64,000 bases of DNA from Chitinophagia bacterium (GTDB taxonomy: Bacteria > Bacteroidota > Bacteroidia > Chitinophagales > Chitinophagaceae). The stretch covers positions 20,797 through 84,796 of the forward strand of contig JAJPJP010000422.1 of assembly GCA_021324175.1 (NCBI GenBank). Reading direction: 5' to 3'. The translations under genes and the position numbers were made by a program. Below the pieces are notes generated by a model. That model had not been told where the DNA came from, ran no database searches, and saw only the letters and a list, made by a program, of their open reading frames with translations. This document shows positions 20,165 through 30,710 of the stretch, one piece after another; the stretch's first letter is position 1, and each line of letters begins with the position of its first letter.

Positions 20165-21532
20165 TCAGTATTTTTCTGTCAATATTTTTTTAATTGGTTC
20201 TATCATATTGTCGATGTCCCCCGCTCCTGCCGTCACAAGCAGTCGCGGATCTTCACGGTTAATCCATTCCATCAATTGATCTTTGCTCATCAAGTGCCGG
20301 TCGACAAGGCGCATTTTTTCCAGGATCAAATTGCTACTGATCCCTTCGATGGCTAATTCCCTCGCTGGGTATATCGGCAGCAGAATTACCTGGTCAGCGA
20401 GATCCAAACTCCGGGCGAAATCATCCGCCAGGTCCCTGGTTCTCGAATACAAGTGCGGCTGGAAAACTATCGTGCACCGCAAACCGGGAAACAATTCCTT
20501 TGCACCCCTGATCAGCGCGCTAAGTTCATTGGGATGATGGGCATAATCGTCGATGAGTACATGACGCTCATCACGCAGAATGTATTCAAACCGCCTTTTT
20601 ACGCCCCGGAAAGTCGCAATGGCCTTCCTGATTTTTTCTTCTTCGATGTCGAGTCCGTGCGCGACCGTGATAGCTGCCACGGCATTTTCGACATTGTGCG
20701 TTCCGCCCATATGCAACACCACATCGCCAATCGATGCGCGCCCAATCACAACGTCGAACCGGTAACCACCGCTGGATGTCCGGACGCGCGCCGCATGCGC
20801 GTCGGCGTCCGGCTTGTCCAGGCTGTAGGTGATGTGGTTCTCGTCTCCAAACTCTCTTTCTTTTTGCAGCCCCTTTTTGGTAAGCAACAGGCCATTTTTT
20901 TTCACCTTCTTTGCGAATTCGACAAAAGCATCCTGCATAGTCTCTGTTGTCCCGTAAATATCGAGGTGATCAGGGTCCATCGCCGTGATAACCGCCCGGT
21001 CGGGACTAAGTTTCAAGAAACTCCTGTCGTATTCGTCGGCTTCGACCACACAGACATCTCTCTCGCTGGACCAGAAGTTCGTATCATAGTTGACCGAAAT
21101 TCCCCCCAGGAATGCGTTACAACCGTAATCACTATCTCTGAGAATATGTGCAATCATCGTCGTTATAGTTGTTTTGCCGTGTGTACCGGCGACGCATATG
21201 TTAAATGCGTTCTTGGTTATTTCACCCAACACTTCGCTTCGTTTCCATACAGGGTATTCATGCGACCGGTAATAATTCAACTCTGCATGGTCTTCCGGTA
21301 TAGCCGGAGTATAAACCACCAGTTCGGCATCCATAGGTATGAGTTCCAGATTATCATGATAGTGAATCGAAATCCCTTCCATCACCAGTGTCTTTGTCAA
21401 TGCTGACTCCGTCTTGTCATATCCGCTCACGGTGCAGCCTCTCGACTTAAAATACCGGGCGAGGGCGCTCATGCCGATTCCGCCGATCCCGACAAAATAT
21501 ATGGTTCGTATTTTACTGATGTCTACTTTCAT
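20165..21532 (-). CDS. murC: UDP-N-acetylmuramate--L-alanine ligase
   Basis: YFVGIGGIGMSALARYF, VAGTHGKTTITTMI, DDYAHHPNEL. Confidence 0.97.
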   Translation of the reverse strand: MKVDISKIRTIYFVGIGGIGMSALARYFKSRGCTVSGYDKTESALTKTLVMEGISIHYHDNLELIPMDAELVVYTPAIPEDHAELNYYRSHEYPVWKRSEVLGEITKNAFNICVAGTHGKTTITTMIAHILRDSDYGCNAFLGGISVNYDTNFWSSERDVCVVEADEYDRSFLKLSPDRAVITAMDPDHLDIYGTTETMQDAFVEFAKKVKKNGLLLTKKGLQKEREFGDENHITYSLDKPDADAHAARVRTSSGGYRFDVVIGRASIGDVVLHMGGTHNVENAVAAITVAHGLDIEEEKIRKAIATFRGVKRRFEYILRDERHVLIDDYAHHPNELSALIRGAKELFPGLRCTIVFQPHLYSRTRDLADDFARSLDLADQVILLPIYPARELAIEGISSNLILEKMRLVDRHLMSKDQLMEWINREDPRLLVTAGAGDIDNMIEPIKKILTEKY

Positions 21533-21542
21533 TCAAGTCAAT

Positions 21543-22640
21543 TCATCCAATCGTTTCTAAAATTTTTTTGGCGATCACCTCATCAGCATCTGCTACACCC
21601 AGCTTTCGAATCTCCGCGCTCAAATGTGCCTGCAGCTCGATGTCTTTCGAAAGTGAGACAGTGGTCGAAACCAGCTTCTCGTTCGCTTCGGCATCGTTGA
21701 CCATCAGCGCTGCTCCCTTGTTCACCAGGCTCTTGGCATTGGCAGTCTGGTGATCTTCTGCTGCAAAAGGAAAGGGGACAAAAACAACCGGCTTTCCAAC
21801 CAGGCAGAGTTCCGCAATAGACATGGCGCCCGATCTGGAAATCACGACATCCGCCGCAGCATACCCGTATTGCATTTGCGTAAGAAAGTCGTTGGTCCAT
21901 ATATTCTTCCTCCCTTCCGCGGCTTGCCGCGCTTTCTCTGCAAAAGGCTTCCCGGTTTGCCATACGAGTTGCAGGTTATTTTTTTCGAATTCTCCAAGAT
22001 GCCGTGCAATGGCTTCATTGATTCCTTTTGCCCCGAGGCTACCCCCCGTCGAGAACACCGTTTTTCTTGTCAAATCGAGTCCAAAGAACTTGACTGCTTC
22101 ATCGCGCGGCGGCCGGTTCCGGACGATATCGGTCCGCACCGGGTTCCCCGTGTATACGATCCTGGAAGCTGGAAAAAAAATTTCCATCCCGTCGCTCGCT
22201 ACGAAAATCATGGTCGCTTTTTTGGCGAGCCAGATATTGGATTTCCCAGCAAACGAATTGGACTCGTGGATGAACGTTGGTATTCTTCTCGCCTGCGCAA
22301 ACCGCAGAACCGGGAAAGACGAATAACCTCCCACGCCCACCACTGCGTCGGGTCCGAAATCGCTCACGATGGTCCTCACCTGGAAAAAACTTTTCAGGAG
22401 CTTCCATGGTAATCCGATATTTTTTATCAAAGAACTTCTGTTAAAACTGGTAATGTCAATCCCCTTTATCGCGTAACCGGCTTGCGGAACCTTCTCCATC
22501 TCCATCTTGCCTTTCGCTCCCACGAAAAGGATCTTTATGTTCCCGTCGATTCTCCTGAGCGCATTGGCAATTGCTATTGCCGGAAATATGTGCCCACCGG
22601 TCCCTCCGCCGGCGATTATTATTTTCAAACTAGCTTTCAT
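21543..22640 (-). CDS. murG: UDP-GlcNAc--MurNAc-(pentapeptide) PP-undecaprenol GlcNAc transferase
   Basis: IIIAGGGTGGHIFPAIAIA, STGGSLGA, VISRSGAMSIAELCLVGKPVVFVPFPFAAEDHQTANA; start trimmed to 22640. Confidence 0.96.
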   Translation of the reverse strand: MKASLKIIIAGGGTGGHIFPAIAIANALRRIDGNIKILFVGAKGKMEMEKVPQAGYAIKGIDITSFNRSSLIKNIGLPWKLLKSFFQVRTIVSDFGPDAVVGVGGYSSFPVLRFAQARRIPTFIHESNSFAGKSNIWLAKKATMIFVASDGMEIFFPASRIVYTGNPVRTDIVRNRPPRDEAVKFFGLDLTRKTVFSTGGSLGAKGINEAIARHLGEFEKNNLQLVWQTGKPFAEKARQAAEGRKNIWTNDFLTQMQYGYAAADVVISRSGAMSIAELCLVGKPVVFVPFPFAAEDHQTANAKSLVNKGAALMVNDAEANEKLVSTTVSLSKDIELQAHLSAEIRKLGVADADEVIAKKILETIG

Positions 22641-23913
22641 CCTGTATTTGCTTTTTCCCTTCCAACTGCTCAACATTACGTGCGACACTCAGAATGATCC
22701 CAATGGCGAGGCATGTAAACAAAAACGAACTCCCTCCCATACTGATCAGCGGAAGCGTCACGCCGGTCACCGGGAAGAGGTTTACATTCACCGCCATATT
22801 TGCCAAGGCCTGTATGGCAAGCGTGAAACTCAGCCCCAGAGCCAAAAAGGCACCAAAAGCAAATGGGCATCTCTTAAAAATCCGGATGCTCCTGAACAGG
22901 AATAATAGGTAAATGAAAATCACAAAAGCAGCGCCGGCCAAACCATATTCCTCGATGATGATCGCATAAATAAAATCGGAATAGGGGTGGGGCAGAAAGT
23001 TTCGCTGTTGGCTGTTGCCCGGGCCAAGCCCGATCCAGCCGCCTTTGGCGATCGCTATTTTCGCCTGGTTTACCTGGTAAGCGTCTTCATCGTTCATTAC
23101 CTTGCTTCCATAGATAAATGTCTCCACGCGATTGATCCAGGTGTCGACCCGGATAAAGAGGTGGGACCTGCCCTCCGTCTTCACTACTTCTGTGATGCCG
23201 TCACTCGATCCGTGCCGGACTACTGCTGCACAAATCAGGATAATAACAGGCACGAGTGCAATACCGATCGTAATCAGCAGGTGTTTTGTGCTTACGCGCC
23301 CGATAAACATAAGCATCATGCTTGTAGCTCCGACGAGTAGCGCCGTTGACAAGTTCGCAGGCGCGATCAATAAGCAAACGATCGCTACAGGCGCCATGAC
23401 TGGCAAAAAGCCCTGGTAAAAATCCTTGATGACTTCCTGCTTCTTGCTCAGCAGCCTGCTGAGATACATAAACAACGCCAGCTTCGCCAAATCAGAAGTC
23501 TGGAAAGTCAGGTTGATGATTGGCAGACGTATCCAGCGGCTTCCTTCGTTCAACTTGACGCCGAAGAAAAGCGTGTAGATCAGCAGCGGGATGGAAACCA
23601 GGAAAAGGATCTTAGCCACCTTGGAATAAATGATATAGTTTACCTGGTGTGCGAAATATATAATGAGCACACCGACCACGATAAATGCGAATTGCTTGAA
23701 CAGGTAGATTTCCGTATTGCCCTTGTACATTTTATACGCGAGTAGTCCGGTGGAACTATAAACAGCAAGTAGTGACACCAGGGCAAGCAGGATCACGCTG
23801 GTCCAAATGATTTTGTCTCCCCTGGTCTTCGAACCCAGGCGCTGAAAATGGTTTTTGTCTAAAGTGAGAAAATCGGCCATTTGATTCATGTTCTGTTTAA
23901 CGGGTTGTTCCAA
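22630..23913 (-). CDS. ftsW: FtsW/RodA-family peptidoglycan polymerase
   Basis: Multi-TM; GGWIGLGPGNSQQRNFLPHPYSDFIYAIIIEEYGL, PLISMGGSSFLFTC; overlaps murG. Confidence 0.95.
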   Translation of the reverse strand: MEQPVKQNMNQMADFLTLDKNHFQRLGSKTRGDKIIWTSVILLALVSLLAVYSSTGLLAYKMYKGNTEIYLFKQFAFIVVGVLIIYFAHQVNYIIYSKVAKILFLVSIPLLIYTLFFGVKLNEGSRWIRLPIINLTFQTSDLAKLALFMYLSRLLSKKQEVIKDFYQGFLPVMAPVAIVCLLIAPANLSTALLVGATSMMLMFIGRVSTKHLLITIGIALVPVIILICAAVVRHGSSDGITEVVKTEGRSHLFIRVDTWINRVETFIYGSKVMNDEDAYQVNQAKIAIAKGGWIGLGPGNSQQRNFLPHPYSDFIYAIIIEEYGLAGAAFVIFIYLLFLFRSIRIFKRCPFAFGAFLALGLSFTLAIQALANMAVNVNLFPVTGVTLPLISMGGSSFLFTCLAIGIILSVARNVEQLEGKKQIQDES

Positions 23914-23924
23914 CGCTAAAAACC

Positions 23925-25265
23925 TCAGAGATCCCTGACGGCTTCTTTGAATTGCCTGCCCCTGTCTTCATAATTTTTAAATAAGTCAAAACTGGCACAG
24001 GCCGGGCTCAGCAATACCACATCGCCTTTATTGGCAAAATGGAACGAGGCCTGCACGGCTTCCTGCGCGCTCCTGGTATCCACCATCACCGGCACGTCGT
24101 TTTTGAATGCCTCGTGCAGTTTTCGGTTATCCACACCCATGCATACGATCGCTTTTACTTTTTCCTTGACTAAGTCGCGGATCAGGGAATAATCGTTTCC
24201 TTTATCAACCCCGCCGAGAATCAGGATCGTGGGCTTTGTCATCGTTTCAAGCGCAAACCAGACGGAGTTGACATTGGTCGCTTTGCTGTCGTTGATAAAT
24301 TCGATGCCGCGCACCGTCGCCACATATTCCATTCGGTGTTCGAGAGCTTCAAAACTCTGAATCGCCTCCCGGATTTTTTCCTTGCGTATACCCACAGTCG
24401 CTGCAGCCAGGCTGGCAGCCATCGTGTTATACTGGTTGTGAATCCCTTTTAGCGCAAAGTCATAAATGCTCATTTGCATCTTCTCGCTGCCCGTGACGAG
24501 CGTCATTTGCCCGTTGCGGATAAAGCCGCCTTTTTTTGGTTCATTAAACATGGTAATTGGAAGTGGGTTAGTATGATGGGTATAATTATCGACGTATTGT
24601 TTAGTTACGGGATCGTCTTCGCAATAGATGAATGAGTCATTTGGTCCCTGGTTCATGACTATGCGAAACTTGCTCCGGATGTAATTTTCAAACTTGTACT
24701 CGTACCTGTCCAGGTGGTCTTCTGTGATATTGGTTAATATCGCGACGTCCGCTTTAAAATCCCTGATATCATCGAGCTGAAAGCTGCTGATCTCAGCGAC
24801 ATACCACTGGCGCGGACTTTCAGCCACCTCTTTGGCAAACGAGTACCCTATGTTGCCCACGAGTGCGCAATCATATCCTGCGTGGCGAAAAATATGATAG
24901 GTCATGGCAGTCGTCGTTGATTTGCCGTTGCTGCCCGTGATTCCTACAATCCTGGAATCGCCCTTGTATCTGTAGGCCAATTCGACTTCGCTGACGACCG
25001 GAATATTTTTTTTCCTGACTTGCACGACCATTTCATTTTTTTCCGATATGCCGGGGCTCTTCATGACTTCATCAGCTTGCAGGATTTTCCCGGCGGAATG
25101 CTGGCCTTCCTCGAATTCGATATTGTGCGCCAACAATTCAGTTTTATATTTCGGCTGGAGAAGACTGCTGTCCGATACAAACACGTCATAGCCATTCAGC
25201 TTTGCCAGCAAAGCCGCGCCAACACCGCTTTCTCCGCCTCCGAGAATGACCATGCGTCTTCCCAT
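23925..25265 (-). CDS. murD: UDP-N-acetylmuramoylalanine--D-glutamate ligase
   Basis: ILGGGESGVGAALLA, GITGSNGKSTTTAMTYH, NDSKATNVNSVWFAL, SPACASFDLFKNYEDRGRQF. Confidence 0.97.
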   Translation of the reverse strand: MGRRMVILGGGESGVGAALLAKLNGYDVFVSDSSLLQPKYKTELLAHNIEFEEGQHSAGKILQADEVMKSPGISEKNEMVVQVRKKNIPVVSEVELAYRYKGDSRIVGITGSNGKSTTTAMTYHIFRHAGYDCALVGNIGYSFAKEVAESPRQWYVAEISSFQLDDIRDFKADVAILTNITEDHLDRYEYKFENYIRSKFRIVMNQGPNDSFIYCEDDPVTKQYVDNYTHHTNPLPITMFNEPKKGGFIRNGQMTLVTGSEKMQMSIYDFALKGIHNQYNTMAASLAAATVGIRKEKIREAIQSFEALEHRMEYVATVRGIEFINDSKATNVNSVWFALETMTKPTILILGGVDKGNDYSLIRDLVKEKVKAIVCMGVDNRKLHEAFKNDVPVMVDTRSAQEAVQASFHFANKGDVVLLSPACASFDLFKNYEDRGRQFKEAVRDL

Positions 25266-25374
25266 TTTTTAATGAATAGAATTTTATCTCCGGTTAGGTT
25301 GAAGAGGTAAATAGGAAATTGGATCTGGCGTTTTAGTTTTCAGGGTTGCAGCCTTGTTCACATGACCGGCAGCC

Positions 25375-26655
25375 TCATCTTATTTTTAAAGTCACGATCG
25401 TAAACATCACGCAGAGGATGGTCACGATCCAGAATCTTGTCACAATCTTGCTTTCATTATATCCCAGCTTTTGGTAATGATGGTGCAGAGGGCTCATCAG
25501 GAATATCCTCCTGCCCTCGCCGAATTTTTTCCTTGTGTATTTGAAATAAGACACCTGTATTAGCACGCTGGCGCTCTCCACGAGAAACACGGCGCAAAAA
25601 ATCGGGATCAGCAATTCTTTGCGCACAATAATCGCCAATGCGGCGATGATGCCACCGAGGGCGAGGCTCCCCGTATCTCCCATGAAAACCTGTGCGGGAT
25701 AGGCGTTATACCACAAAAAGCCGATACAGGCTCCTATGAGCGCGCCGATGAATATGGACAGTTCGCCCAGATTCGGGATGTACATGATGTTCAGGTATTC
25801 GGCAAAACGGAGATTCCCGCTGGCGTAAGCGAAGACGCCAAGACAGGCGCCGATGATCGCGCTGACTCCGGTAGCGAGGCCGTCAAGACCATCGGTGATA
25901 TTCGCTCCATTTGAAACTGCCGTAACGATAAAAATGACGATGATGATGTATAAAATCCATGTCGCGCCGCGCAGTGCCGGCGGTAGCAGCTTCGAATAGT
26001 TGAACTCATGGTTTTTGACAAAGGGAATCGTGGCAATCGGCTCTTTTGCCTCGGCAAAATATTTCTCCTTGCCTTCCAGTACCACAGTTTTGAGACCTAT
26101 CGTATCAACGGGCTTTTTGTCACCCACATATTCGCGCCACGCTTTTGTATTGCTGTTAAAATAAAGCGTTGTTGCGACAACAAAACCGAGCACAACCTGG
26201 CCGAGCACCTTAAACCAGCCCGCAAGTCCGTCTTTGTCGCCCTTTTTATAAGGCACGCCCATCTGTTGGGCGATACGTTTTGCGCGCAGTTTCAGGAAGT
26301 CGTCGATAAAACCAATTATTCCAAGCCAAATTGTACAAAAGATCATCAGCCTGATGTAAGCTTTGGTCAGGTTGGCAAGCAGCAGTGTCGGGATCAGGAT
26401 AGCAAGAATAATAATGATGCCTCCCATCGTTGGCGTTCCTTTCTTTTGCTGCTCACCTGCGAGACCAAGGTCTCTCACACTCTCTCCGACCTGTTTGGTT
26501 AGTAGTATGGTAATCAGTCTTTTTCCATATACCGTCGTAATAATAAGTGAAAGGATCACTGCAAGCAGCACGCGGAAGGTGATAAATTGGAATAGGCTTC
26601 CGCCGGGTATTTTTGCACCGTTTTGCCTCAACCAATCAAACAAATGATACAACAT
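25375..26655 (-). CDS. mraY: Phospho-N-acetylmuramoyl-pentapeptide transferase
   Basis: GTPTMGGIIII, GFIDDFLK, NITDGLDGLATG, MGDTGSLALGG, SPLHHHYQKLG. Confidence 0.97.
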   Translation of the reverse strand: MLYHLFDWLRQNGAKIPGGSLFQFITFRVLLAVILSLIITTVYGKRLITILLTKQVGESVRDLGLAGEQQKKGTPTMGGIIIILAILIPTLLLANLTKAYIRLMIFCTIWLGIIGFIDDFLKLRAKRIAQQMGVPYKKGDKDGLAGWFKVLGQVVLGFVVATTLYFNSNTKAWREYVGDKKPVDTIGLKTVVLEGKEKYFAEAKEPIATIPFVKNHEFNYSKLLPPALRGATWILYIIIVIFIVTAVSNGANITDGLDGLATGVSAIIGACLGVFAYASGNLRFAEYLNIMYIPNLGELSIFIGALIGACIGFLWYNAYPAQVFMGDTGSLALGGIIAALAIIVRKELLIPIFCAVFLVESASVLIQVSYFKYTRKKFGEGRRIFLMSPLHHHYQKLGYNESKIVTRFWIVTILCVMFTIVTLKIR

Positions 26656-26695
26656 GCAGTAACTATTTCAATTTTCTCAATCCTCAATTCGGTTT

Positions 26696-28162
26696 CTACC
26701 TGTCCAGCGTCACAAAAACCTGCTGGAGCACTTCCTTGTCATCAAATGGATATTTCACTCCCTTGACGTCCTGGTATTTTTCATGACCCTTCCCCGCAAC
26801 GAGCACGATATCCTCGGGTTGCGCAAGGCTGACCGCTGTTTTGATCGCCTCTCTGCGGTCAGTCATCGCGATGAATTTTTTTTTCGACGTCCCCGTCAAA
26901 CCCGTCTCCATATCCCGGATAATATCCTCGGGAACTTCGCTCCTGGGATTGTCCGAAGTGAAAATTGCCCGGTCGCTGTACTTGCAGGCGACTTCGCCCA
27001 TAATCGGTCTCTTGGTTTTATCCCGGTCCCCTCCGCACCCCACGACAGTGATGATTTGTTCATTTCGTTTGCGTAGATTCTGTATTGTGGAAAGCACATT
27101 GACGAGTGCATCCGGCGTATGGGCGTAGTCGACGATTCCGATAATTCGGTCCTTTGGAGAAACCAGATAGTCAAACCTTCCGTCCGCTCCGGTGAGCACG
27201 CTTAATTGCCTCAATACTTCCTGCTTTTCTGCTCCTATGCAAATCGACGCGCCAAACACAGCAAGCAGATTATAGGCGTTGAACTCACCGATAAGCCTGA
27301 AATGAACCTCCTGGTCATTGACCATCATGTTCAGGCCAGTGATGTCATTTTCTAGGATTCTGCCTTTGAAATCGGCCATGGTTTTCAAGCTGTAGAAATA
27401 TTTTTTTGCGTTGGTGTTTTGCAGCATCACGCGCCCGCGCTTATCGTCTGCATTGGAAATCGCAAATGCAGACGAAGGAAGCGAATCAAAGAATGACTTT
27501 TTCACGCGGACGTATTCGTCGAAACTCTTGTGGTAATCAAGGTGGTCGTGAGTAATATTGGTAAAGAGCGCGCCAGTGTATTTTAATCCCGCGATCCGTT
27601 GCTGATGAATGGCGTGCGAGCTTGTCTCCATGAATGCGTGCGAGCAGCCTTCGTCCACCATTTGCTTGAGAAGCGCATTGAGACTGACAGCGTCCGGCGT
27701 CGTATGGGTAGCGTCGAGTTTTAGTCCCGCGATCTGGTTTTGAACGGTGCTGAGCAGGCCGCATTTATATCCCATCGACGTATACAGCTTAAATAGCAGC
27801 GTCGCGACCGTAGTCTTTCCATTTGTGCCGGTGACGCCTACGAGCTTTAGCTTTTCGGAAGGCTGGCCATAAAAATTGTGGGAGATGATTCCGGCTGCAG
27901 TAGCGCTGTTTTCAACCTGCACATAAGATACACCTTCCTTCATTTGCCCAGGGTCGTTCTCATAAACGACGGTCCTTGCGCCCCCTGCGATCGCCGCATC
28001 GATAAATTGATGGCCGTTTGCTTTGACGCCTTCGACTGCGATGAACAGGCTTCCCTCCGTAGACTTTCTGGAATCCATCTGCACGTCGGTGACTTCAACA
28101 CCAAGTGCTCCCTGGGTCGCTCTGATCTTTACCTTATATAATATATCTTGCAACGTTTGCAT
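26696..28162 (-). CDS. murE: UDP-MurNAc-tripeptide synthetase
   Basis: GVTGTNGKTTVATLLFKL, VDYAHTPDALVNVL, TSDNPRSE, AGKGHEKYQ. Confidence 0.96.
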   Translation of the reverse strand: MQTLQDILYKVKIRATQGALGVEVTDVQMDSRKSTEGSLFIAVEGVKANGHQFIDAAIAGGARTVVYENDPGQMKEGVSYVQVENSATAAGIISHNFYGQPSEKLKLVGVTGTNGKTTVATLLFKLYTSMGYKCGLLSTVQNQIAGLKLDATHTTPDAVSLNALLKQMVDEGCSHAFMETSSHAIHQQRIAGLKYTGALFTNITHDHLDYHKSFDEYVRVKKSFFDSLPSSAFAISNADDKRGRVMLQNTNAKKYFYSLKTMADFKGRILENDITGLNMMVNDQEVHFRLIGEFNAYNLLAVFGASICIGAEKQEVLRQLSVLTGADGRFDYLVSPKDRIIGIVDYAHTPDALVNVLSTIQNLRKRNEQIITVVGCGGDRDKTKRPIMGEVACKYSDRAIFTSDNPRSEVPEDIIRDMETGLTGTSKKKFIAMTDRREAIKTAVSLAQPEDIVLVAGKGHEKYQDVKGVKYPFDDKEVLQQVFVTLDR

Positions 28163-30285
28163 TAGTTCAATTCCAGCGTGATGTTTTGATTTTTGGTTAG
28201 TGCGGCGCCGGGCTGGATCGACTGGGTTTTTACTTTGCCCTTCCCCCTGGTGTTTACTTTTATCTCCATTCCCTCGAGTAAATAGAGTGCGTCTTTCAAA
28301 CCGAGCCCTCTTACATCAGGCACCATTTTCCCCGCGATCGGCTGTTTTTTTAGCACGACCTGGTGACTGGCGGTATAAAGCCGGGACCAGGAATTGCTCG
28401 CTGATGAATCACTGTATACCAGCTCGAATTCGCCCAGCACTTTCTTGATGTCGCGAGTTTCGCCAGCGTAATAAAACTGGCTGCTGTCTTTCTTCAGCTC
28501 CGGGACGCCTTCGGACTCGGCATGAGGATTGTCCCGCGCAAAAAGTTTATCTGCCACTTCGCGAAACACGGGGGCCGCCACTTCGCCGCCCATGTGCTTT
28601 GCCGGATGAGCCTTCGTGCGGATCACCACGATGCAACTGTATTTGGGATGGGCAAAAGGAAAATAACCGACAAATGAAGCCTGGTAGATGCCGTCGTCAT
28701 ACTTGATCTTTGCACCTGTAGATGTTCTCCCTGCGACGTGCGCCGTTCCTGTCTTGCCCCCCGCGTCATATAGCGCCGTTTCGAATGCTTTTTTCCCCGT
28801 TCCGATTTTTGTCACTGCAAGCATGCATTCCTGCGCATCTTTGATGATGCGGCTATCGGCGACGCGCTCCTCGAGCACCTGGGGTTGAATGACTTTTAAT
28901 GTCACACCATTGCTTTGAATGCGGCTGACGAGGTAGGGCTTCATCATTTTGCCATCATTGGCGATAGCATTGTAAAGCATCAGTGTTTGTAATGGAGTTA
29001 CTTCGATCGCGTATCCAAAGCTCATAGTGATCATTGCATGCAAGCCCTCATTTCCCTTGATTTTTGGCAGCACCGGCGACTCCTCGCCCATGAGGTCAAC
29101 CCCCGTTTTTGCATCGAGATGAAATTTGTGCAAGTATTGAATAAAATGCCTGGGTTGTGAACCAAAACTCTGATAAGCAAGTTTGCTCATCCCGACGTTC
29201 GAGCTATGCGCAAAACATTCTTTGACGGTTTCGATCGGCTTCGGTTGGCGTTCTGCGTCGTTCACCATGCGGACTCCCACAAATTCTCGGCCTTCAGAAC
29301 CAACGTTGACTTCATCATTCAACGTTGTATGTCCTTCGCTCAATACTGACAGGAGCGTAACCATCTTGATCGTCGAGCCAGGTTCAGTGGCTCGAAGTGC
29401 GTAATTATAATCTTCCCAATAACTTCCATTGCGCTGCCGGCTTAGGTTGGCAATTGCCTTGATTTTACCGGTCGAGGCTTCCATGACTACGCAGGTCCCC
29501 TGCTCGGCTTCATTTTCTGACATGCCTTTTGATAGCGCATTTTCTGCCAGATCCTGGATATCTACATCGATGTTGGTAACAACATCCTTCCCGTTTTCGG
29601 GCTCGATCTCGTAGCCCTCAACTGGTACATAATTGCCCGCCGCGATATAGCGGACCAGTTGCTTCCCGTTTTGGCCCTTCAGTGCCGTATCGTAGGTGCG
29701 TTCGAGCCCGACATTCTGGGAATTCTCACGGGCTAGGCCAATGGTTCGATTGGCCAATAGCCCAAAAGGATTGAGTCTTTTGTAGTTGGTCCTGACGATA
29801 AACCCGCTCCGGTTTCTTCCAAGCCTGACCAGCGGAAAATTCCTAAGAACTTTGTACTGTTCGAACGAAATATTTTGTTGCAGTGCAAAGTACCGGTCAT
29901 CAGTCTTGTACCCCCGGAGTAATTCCTTTCTGTATGTCGCGGCTGACTGGTCCCTGAACAACCCTGCCAGGCAAATCGCAAGAGAGTCAACATTATCTTT
30001 AAATCTCTTCCCGTTTTTCTCTCTGAGGCCGTCAGCTTCAAAATCAATGTAGATGTCAAAATAGGGAATCGAAGTACTCAGCATGTTTTCATCGTCGCTG
30101 TATATCGTCCCGCGGTCGGCATCCAGTTCGGACCAGCGCTGGTGAACGCTGTCGCTCAGCTTTTTCCAGTATATCCCCTGGAAATTCTGAATGTAGAATG
30201 CTTTACCCAAAACAAGAAAGCAGAGAATGCCTATGCCGATGAAGCATAAATATACACGCCATAATATGTCTCTTTTTATTTCCAA
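28162..30285 (-). CDS. ftsI: Peptidoglycan transpeptidase FtsI/PBP3-like with C-terminal PASTA
   Basis: EPGSTIKMVTLLS (SxxK), SSN (AHSSNVGMSKL), GGKTGTAHVAG (KTGT); PASTA-like PDVRGLGLKDALYLLEG. Confidence 0.94.
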   Translation of the reverse strand: MEIKRDILWRVYLCFIGIGILCFLVLGKAFYIQNFQGIYWKKLSDSVHQRWSELDADRGTIYSDDENMLSTSIPYFDIYIDFEADGLREKNGKRFKDNVDSLAICLAGLFRDQSAATYRKELLRGYKTDDRYFALQQNISFEQYKVLRNFPLVRLGRNRSGFIVRTNYKRLNPFGLLANRTIGLARENSQNVGLERTYDTALKGQNGKQLVRYIAAGNYVPVEGYEIEPENGKDVVTNIDVDIQDLAENALSKGMSENEAEQGTCVVMEASTGKIKAIANLSRQRNGSYWEDYNYALRATEPGSTIKMVTLLSVLSEGHTTLNDEVNVGSEGREFVGVRMVNDAERQPKPIETVKECFAHSSNVGMSKLAYQSFGSQPRHFIQYLHKFHLDAKTGVDLMGEESPVLPKIKGNEGLHAMITMSFGYAIEVTPLQTLMLYNAIANDGKMMKPYLVSRIQSNGVTLKVIQPQVLEERVADSRIIKDAQECMLAVTKIGTGKKAFETALYDAGGKTGTAHVAGRTSTGAKIKYDDGIYQASFVGYFPFAHPKYSCIVVIRTKAHPAKHMGGEVAAPVFREVADKLFARDNPHAESEGVPELKKDSSQFYYAGETRDIKKVLGEFELVYSDSSASNSWSRLYTASHQVVLKKQPIAGKMVPDVRGLGLKDALYLLEGMEIKVNTRGKGKVKTQSIQPGAALTKNQNITLELN

Positions 30286-30299
30286 CTTACCCTGGTTTG

Positions 30300-30635
30300 T
30301 TATGGTTTTTTCAGCGTATCCGGCAGCGCCACCGCGGGTGCCGTCAATTCACGGAGCCCGAGAACTTCCACTGCTTTCGCCAATTCACTTTCTTTGCTCC
30401 GGAACATCACCTCGCTCCTTAACGTTTTATATTCATATTGCAACTCTTTGAGCTGCGTTTGTGCCCTTCCGATTTCACGAATGCTCTTGTCTGCATAATG
30501 CCCATTGTATATATAGATGATTGCCAGTAGTGCCAGGAACAGAAAAAAGGGGACATTTTTCACCATCCAGCGGTGCGTGTAGCGTCTTTTTAATTCGCTT
30601 TTGCTGGATTCGGCCACCTGGCTCTCTTCGCTCAT
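30300..30635 (-). CDS. ftsL: FtsL-like septum protein
   Basis: Short, single TM followed by heptad-like segment, located between rsmH and ftsI. Confidence 0.75.
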   Translation of the reverse strand: MSEESQVAESSKSELKRRYTHRWMVKNVPFFLFLALLAIIYIYNGHYADKSIREIGRAQTQLKELQYEYKTLRSEVMFRSKESELAKAVEVLGLRELTAPAVALPDTLKKP

Positions 30636-30710
30636 GAAATGAAATTTTCCGGTATTTTAAAAAGTTCCAACCAGTATTTGGATTGATTGATTTAGTCTAT
30701 TTTTCTACAG

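Noticed and set aside
20453-21406. 317-aa plus-strand ORF
   Set aside because: Antisense to murC, which has all ligase motifs; no independent support.
21750-22412. 220-aa plus-strand ORF
   Set aside because: Antisense to murG.
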